Source: a virus. From it: a DNA stretch of 41,024 bases. Made by a program: the position numbers and the translations under genes. The stretch covers positions 1 through 41,024 of the IMG/VR virus record IMGVR_UViG_3300008220_000017. The stretch is one strand, 5' to 3'. Under the pieces are notes generated by a model. The model was not told where the DNA came from. It did no database searches and worked only from the letters and a program-made list of their open reading frames with translations. Shown here piece after piece: positions 37,618 through 41,024 of the stretch (position 1 is its first letter; each line of letters starts with the position of its first letter).

Positions 37618-38025
37618 TTAGGCACCTAGATCCCAAACGGGAATTGCTGCCTTCTTCAGCTTCCGCACCATATCAGCGGTCCCTGTTCCACCGGGGAACG
37701 CTACAGCGACACTCGGTTTGCCGTGTTCGATCATCTGCTGGTTGCGGCGTCCGCCAGCCTTCGCATCATATTGCGTTCCATCGCGGCGCTTTCGTATGAC
37801 AGCATCGGGATGCGAAAGATCGGTCCACTTCGCTGGATAGGGTGCTACCTCGACGCCATTCCGCTCGGCCCATAGCTTACTGAGCGTGTCAGCACCCGTA
37901 GCTTCACCTTCGATCAAGACCGCTATGCCATGCTTGCGATGAACCGCTGATAGCGCCCTTTCAACTAAGGACGCGTCAGCGAAATCGCGACCGCCAGTCA
38001 CTACGACCCGGAGTGCTTCAGACAT
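37618..38025 (-). CDS. SLOG-fold (DUF2493-like) nucleotide-binding protein
   Basis: 135 residues from ATG 38025 (MSEALRVVV; ATG 38040 is also in frame). LRVVVTGGRDFAD, LIEGEATGADTLSKLWAERN, then GRRNQQMIEHGKPSVAVAF and PGGTGTADMVR: the Rossmann-like SLOG/DprA-LOG group with GG and PGGTGT loops that bind nucleotides or ADP-ribose-like ligands. Leftward and convergent with the lysis operon. Possibly a conversion or anti-defence gene. Confidence 0.8.
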   Translation of the reverse strand: MSEALRVVVTGGRDFADASLVERALSAVHRKHGIAVLIEGEATGADTLSKLWAERNGVEVAPYPAKWTDLSHPDAVIRKRRDGTQYDAKAGGRRNQQMIEHGKPSVAVAFPGGTGTADMVRKLKKAAIPVWDLGA

Positions 38026-38040
38026 ACCCGCTGATAGCAT

Positions 38041-38326
38041 GAAATAGCTTGCGGGTCTATAGGGTATTGATCTATAGAGGATGGGTCGGAACGGCTTTGG
38101 ATTGGGAGTTTCCCGGTCGGCTTAAGTTTCGGCACTGCTGCGGCGGTGGGATGAAAGCGCGATAACCTGTGCACGGGCCGCGTGGAACGTTAATCTCGCT
38201 TCAGTTGGTGAGAGCCGGAGTAGCGACCGGCCCGCAGCTGCTTTTGGAGAGAACCGATGCGCGAAGGAATGGTCGGCGGAATTGATAGCGGCACCGCTTT
38301 CTTGGAAGGCTGGGGTGGCGATTTAG
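38041..38326. other. Gap between SLOG gene and nuclease block
   Basis: About 290 bp with no firm gene. It contains a direct repeat TCTATAG (two copies within 38056-38081) and, on the plus strand, a possible 43-codon ORF at 38257. The stretch 38100-38250 shows nothing I can assign. Probably holds promoters for the leftward SLOG gene. Confidence 0.5.
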
Positions 38327-38388
38327 CTACCCCCACCGCTCCACGAACTTCTCGCACGCCTGCCGAAGTTCCAGCATATGAGCGGTGA
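38257..38388 (+). CDS. Possible 43-aa ORF
   Basis: ATG 38257 behind TGGAGAG codes MREGMVGGIDSGTAFLEGWG and then a Pro/Thr-rich end, overlapping the leftward gene at 38327. The ribosome binding site is good; the C-terminal half looks like antisense of that gene. Weak candidate. Confidence 0.25.
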   Translation: MREGMVGGIDSGTAFLEGWGGDLATPTAPRTSRTPAEVPAYER

Positions 38389-38575
38389 AGTCCGGCTTCG
38401 TTTCCGGCAGGTCCAGAACCTTTTCTAGCGCGACCTTCAATCGCTCCATTTCCGCGCTGTCTTTGTAATGGCTTCCCGACACCTCAAGCCCCTGTGATGA
38501 TGCTGTATGGCTAAGGCTTAGACGGGGGATGGCAATCATCTCGTCGGGCACCATGGCTCCCTTCGTCCGGTCCAT
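38327..38575 (-). CDS. Small hypothetical protein (82 aa)
   Basis: 82 residues; N-terminal polar part, helical C-terminus (EMERLKVALEKVLDLPETKP, MLELRQACEKFVERW). Overlaps the end of the nuclease gene by 40 bp. Not recognised. Confidence 0.6.
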   Translation of the reverse strand: MDRTKGAMVPDEMIAIPRLSLSHTASSQGLEVSGSHYKDSAEMERLKVALEKVLDLPETKPDFTAHMLELRQACEKFVERWG

Positions 38576-38898
38576 TTGCGCGCCAGTCCTTCCGCTACGA
38601 GCTGCCGGCCGATAGAACCCCGGCTGTTCGAGATGATGCCAAGCGTTCGCCCATATCGATCCTTGCCAGTTCTCTCGATACGATACGGCTCACTGTTCAA
38701 GAGGACAAGCAGCCGATCGCGGGCACGGATTGCCAGGAGGCGTTCGGCCTCGCATTTGGGGCGGGACAGCTCTGGCGCATCAATCTCTGCGACCCGCACC
38801 TTCTCACGCCCGATCCAGACAGTATCGCCATCCACAACGCAATCGGAGCGCACTCCACTTGGTGGGCATATAGCCAAGGCGGCGGCTAGAAGGATCAT
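38536..38898 (-). CDS. Secreted thermonuclease-like (SNase) protein
   Basis: 120 residues from ATG 38898, which overlaps the upstream TGA as ATGA. A signal peptide (MILLAAALAICPPSGVRS) is followed by the staphylococcal-nuclease fold: CVVDGDTVWIGREKVRVAEI, DAPELSRPKCEAE, RTGKDRYGRTLG, LVAEGLARKWTGRREPWC; the catalytic Asp, Arg, Glu and Arg positions look kept. It should act outside the cytoplasm on DNA or RNA. The ORF to 38967 is rejected because it hides the signal peptide. Confidence 0.85.
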   Translation of the reverse strand: MILLAAALAICPPSGVRSDCVVDGDTVWIGREKVRVAEIDAPELSRPKCEAERLLAIRARDRLLVLLNSEPYRIERTGKDRYGRTLGIISNSRGSIGRQLVAEGLARKWTGRREPWCPTR

Positions 38899-39122
38899 GA
38901 ACGCGATGCCGGTGTGGGGATTGGTTCGACAGTCACCCGCCAGCTTCCAATATAAACGCCTCGACATGAGTTACCGATCAAGTCATGCACGTACTTATGA
39001 TCACGATGGGGTGTTTTGCGGATAGCATGGATAACCAGCGTATCGCAAGCATCCTTGACTGGATCGCATTCCGGAAACAGTCGGTCAAGCATTCGCGCGA
39101 TGAAACCCCGCAAGTCACTCAT
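38895..39122 (-). CDS. Small hypothetical protein (75 aa)
   Basis: 75 residues, MSDLRGFIARMLDRLFPECD at the start, a HDLIGNSCRGVYIGSWRVTV beta-like end. Overlaps the upstream gene by 8 bp and joins the nuclease by ATGA. Not recognised. Confidence 0.62.
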   Translation of the reverse strand: MSDLRGFIARMLDRLFPECDPVKDACDTLVIHAIRKTPHRDHKYVHDLIGNSCRGVYIGSWRVTVEPIPTPASRS

Positions 39123-39354
39123 GGTCTTGACCTTTCAAAAGGTGTTCGCCGCGTTCGATTGCATCCCGTGTAGCAACAAGATTTATTAGCGCGCCCATTG
39201 CCATATCGGAATTAAGGTTGCTGGTGTTCTTCGCGTATACGCGTAGCTCTCGCAACAGGCGGCCATCAATTGCGGCCACTATATCGGCGCGCTCTTGTTC
39301 TGCCTCCGTCAGCTTCTTCGCAATTCGTTCTACCTCTGTAGCCTCAATCGACAT
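39115..39354 (-). CDS. Small helical protein (79 aa)
   Basis: 79 residues, helical: EATEVERIAKKLTEAEQERA and then AMGALINLVATRDAIERGEH. AAGGAGAC precedes ATG 39354. Not recognised. Confidence 0.65.
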   Translation of the reverse strand: MSIEATEVERIAKKLTEAEQERADIVAAIDGRLLRELRVYAKNTSNLNSDMAMGALINLVATRDAIERGEHLLKGQDHE

Positions 39355-39634
39355 CGGTTGTCTCCTTAAGGGCGGTGCGGGCGAGGCTTTGGAGATAGCC
39401 CGGGTCGTTGGCTATCTGGCTCGCTAAGCTGCTGAGCCTTTCGCCCCGCTCTTCGGCATGTCGTCGAAGCGCGGCCAGCGGTGAAACAATATCCTCCAAA
39501 GCCTCCCTGTATTGGCGAAGGCGGTCGGCGGCTTCGGGGCCATCTGGATTGCGATACCAGTTTGTAGTGATGCCGGCCATTTCGCGATTGGAGCTGCTTT
39601 CTACCGCCCGCAACCGCTGTTCAAGGTCGCTCAT
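39344..39634 (-). CDS. Helical hypothetical protein (96 aa)
   Basis: 96 residues from ATG 39634 (MSDLEQRLRAVESS) behind GGAGGTAGGAGA, overlapping the upstream stop as ATGA. Charged helices throughout. Not recognised. Confidence 0.65.
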   Translation of the reverse strand: MSDLEQRLRAVESSSNREMAGITTNWYRNPDGPEAADRLRQYREALEDIVSPLAALRRHAEERGERLSSLASQIANDPGYLQSLARTALKETTDVD

Positions 39635-39813
39635 TCTCCTACCTCCCGAATTGCTGTGCGCCGTGACCAAAGCAGTTTGATGCTGAAATCCCACCAGCCA
39701 AACGCGAGCAGATAAGCTGTCACGCCCATGCCTTCTTTCTTGCAGAAGAGGACGCCGGGAGTGACAAGCTTTTCAGGATCGTTCCGCGCTCGATCGAAGA
39801 CTAATCGCATCAT
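39631..39813 (-). CDS. Small hypothetical protein, one hydrophobic segment (60 aa)
   Basis: 60 residues, basic with GVTAYLLAFGWWDFSIKLLW as a possible membrane segment. Two ATG codons in a row (39813, 39810) behind GGAGG; overlaps the upstream TGA. Not recognised. Confidence 0.62.
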   Translation of the reverse strand: MMRLVFDRARNDPEKLVTPGVLFCKKEGMGVTAYLLAFGWWDFSIKLLWSRRTAIREVGE

Positions 39814-40244
39814 CCTGCCTCCTTAGTTGTGCTGGTATTTAGCCGGGCTATCTCTGCCAGGATGTCGGGAGCCGGTGAGAACCATTCGCCGAAAAGGCGA
39901 TGTTCTGCGAACCTTTGGTGGTAGTGTCTCTCGCGAACCTTCGGTGCATTCTGCGTGGCAAGAACCACTAGCTTCACCGGCGATCCGGTCTGAATGCATT
40001 TAACCCGCTCGTGCAGGTCTTGTTGGGTGAAGCCAATCTTGATCGCTCCCCCTGCCCCGCCGATGAAATAGACGGTGTGGTTTGGCGGGCAATCGAAACG
40101 AGGCTGTCGCGGCGTCGGATGATATTCACCATCCGGCCAATCAATCGCGTCTATGCATGGTCTGAAATATGCGTGCAGTTCAGAGGCCGTCAGGGCCTCG
40201 ACCTGCTCGTCATCCAGCACTACGGCTTCATCAAGCATGGGCAC
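39810..40244 (-). CDS. GIY-YIG-like (T5orf172-type) protein
   Basis: 144 residues. A short N-terminal part (ALTASELHAYFRPCIDAIDW) then the T5orf172 pattern: HTVYFIGGAGGAIKIGFTQQ, LHERVKCIQTGSPVKLVVLA, RERHYHQRFAEHRLFGEWFS. Same domain type as the protein coded at 6000. The role, nuclease or DNA-binding, is unknown. Follows the integrase on the same strand after about 180 bp. Confidence 0.78.
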   Translation of the reverse strand: MPMLDEAVVLDDEQVEALTASELHAYFRPCIDAIDWPDGEYHPTPRQPRFDCPPNHTVYFIGGAGGAIKIGFTQQDLHERVKCIQTGSPVKLVVLATQNAPKVRERHYHQRFAEHRLFGEWFSPAPDILAEIARLNTSTTKEAG

Positions 40245-40261
40245 TCCTATTGCCTATGTTA

Positions 40262-40296
40262 GGCCCGGTGTGGAGATTGCCGTCTCCCATCGGGCC
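40262..40296. other. Long interrupted hairpin between integrase and GIY-YIG gene
   Basis: GGCCCG (40262-40267) pairs with CGGGCC (40291-40296) and inner GGAGA with TCTCC. On the plus strand GTTTTGG follows, so it could stop rightward transcripts weakly; on the minus strand there is no T-run. It may also belong to the attachment region. Confidence 0.5.
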
Positions 40297-40301
40297 GTTT
40301 T

Positions 40302-40488
40302 GGTTGGACACCGCGGCATCGGGGTGCCGCAGGATTCCTTGGGTCGCCAAGCTAGGTTGGACAACGCCAAGTCCCTGATAAGAAATACTTACTCTATTCC
40401 GCCCCGAGGCACCATCCCTTTCTTTAAGCATCTGTCTTTCCGTCATTTTCCGGCGGTTGGACATTGATAAAGTCGGGAAGGTTGGACA
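40302..40488. repeat. Four GGTTGGACA direct repeats, possible attP arm sites
   Basis: GGTTGGACA at 40302, 40355, 40455 and 40480, same orientation. Copies at 40355 and 40480 extend to GGTTGGACAACGCC (14 bp identical). They lie around the 3' end of the integrase gene, the usual place of phage attachment sites with integrase arm-binding repeats. The crossover core is not identifiable. Confidence 0.6.
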
Positions 40489-41024
40489 ACGCCGCGTCCG
40501 CCAAGAGCGATCGATTGGCCTTTGCCCGGTAGTAGGCGAACGTCTCATTCTTCTTGTGCCCAGTGACTGCCATCCCCTGCGCATCGGTCGCACCGCTTTC
40601 CGCAAGACGCCTCGACATAGCTTTGCGTAGTCCGTGCATCGAGCAGTGGGGCAGATTGGCCTCATTGCACCATTTGCGCATCCGATTGCCCATCCCCGCG
40701 TCCGAGAACGGTTTGCCGAATGCGGTCGTAATCAGAAAGCGAATCGGTGCCGCCGGTAGGGCCTCCAAAGCTGCGCGAGTAAGCGGCAGCATGATGACGC
40801 TGGTTTCCTCATTGTCCTTCGCGTGGTCAACGATGATCCGCCCTGCCCTGATATGGTCGCGCTCGATCTTGTTGACCTCGCAGCGGCGTCCAGCGACGTT
40901 CAAGGCGAGTTCCAGCGTCAATCGGGCCATCGTCCCTATCTTGTGTGTCTGCCGGTATTGCTCGATCTCTGCGTCGGTCCAGTTATGGAAGCCCTCGCCA
41001 TCCTGATACTTGTCGGTGGCAGTG
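40424..41024 (-). CDS. int: Tyrosine integrase, 5' part outside the window
   Basis: The C-terminal ~199 residues are visible; the frame is open to the right edge, so the N-terminal part lies beyond it. Catalytic features: the first Arg region ALNVAGRRCEVNKI, HGLRKAMSRRLAE (His-x-x-Arg), TGHKKNETFAYY with the last His and the Tyr nucleophile. It recombines attP with attB to integrate and excise. The upstream GFHNWTDAEIEQYR is the typical start of the catalytic domain. The ATG at 40928-40930 is internal, not the start. Confidence 0.92.
   Translation of the reverse strand, partial: TATDKYQDGEGFHNWTDAEIEQYRQTHKIGTMARLTLELALNVAGRRCEVNKIERDHIRAGRIIVDHAKDNEETSVIMLPLTRAALEALPAAPIRFLITTAFGKPFSDAGMGNRMRKWCNEANLPHCSMHGLRKAMSRRLAESGATDAQGMAVTGHKKNETFAYYRAKANRSLLADAALSNLPDFINVQPPENDGKTDA

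Noticed and set aside
1-41024. tRNA or rRNA genes, insertion sequences
   Set aside because: None could be recognised on reading; no transposase-like product or terminal inverted repeats were seen.
1-41024. Window as a complete circular genome
   Set aside because: Joining the two ends does not give the missing integrase N-terminus, so sequence is lacking outside the window.

Overview
This window is a bacteriophage genome segment, almost wall-to-wall phage genes, visibly GC-rich with alphaproteobacterial codon and protein style (most like temperate phages of Sphingomonadales; that host guess is inference). The layout is lambda/P22-like: a leftward early operon, an immunity switch, a rightward early/replication operon, a rightward late operon of a short-tailed (P22/podovirus-type) virion, a lysis cassette, then a leftward accessory block and the 3' part of a tyrosine integrase that runs off the right edge. 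No host gene is seen between the lysis end and the integrase.

Region by region: 67-5292 (minus) is the leftward operon of small genes chained by 4-bp ATGA overlaps, ending with a HAD nucleotidase-like gene, a RecT-like annealing protein and SSB. 5293-5800 is the switch: a repressor gene flanked on both sides by 15-bp palindromic operators that sit inside well-formed promoters. 5800-13883 (plus) holds a Cro-like protein, a GIY-YIG-like protein, two DNA methyltransferases, an SNF2-type helicase, a DnaA-C-like protein, a DUF1064-like nuclease and a winged-helix replication initiator carrying candidate origin iterons. 13884-14292 is a gene-poor gap with hairpins. 14293-34564 (plus) is packaging, head, neck, ejection and tailspike. 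34590-37614 is lysis (two membrane proteins, GH24 endolysin, i-spanin and o-spanin). 37618-41024 (minus) holds a SLOG protein, a secreted nuclease, small genes, a second GIY-YIG-like protein, a repeat-rich possible attP and the integrase.

The most striking feature is invasion by nuclease genes: three related HNH genes, an HNH-AP2 gene, an endonuclease VII-like gene and a sixth putative homing endonuclease interrupt otherwise tightly packed operons. Two show the same signature at opposite gene ends. At 6910-7550 an HNH domain is fused in frame to the start of a cytosine methyltransferase-like gene, and a second, diverged copy of that gene start follows it. At 35960-36690 an antisense nuclease gene overlaps the 3' end of the endolysin, and a second, diverged endolysin 3' end lies beyond it, still joined by ATGA to the next gene. 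This suggests nuclease elements that travel with a substitute end for the gene they cut.

Other points: two virion genes appear to start at ATC behind GGAGG Shine-Dalgarno sites; a +1 slippery site may fuse a virion protein to an M15-type peptidase; a 16-codon ORF runs through an intrinsic terminator just before a tail gene; and one early protein contains eleven 8-residue repeats.
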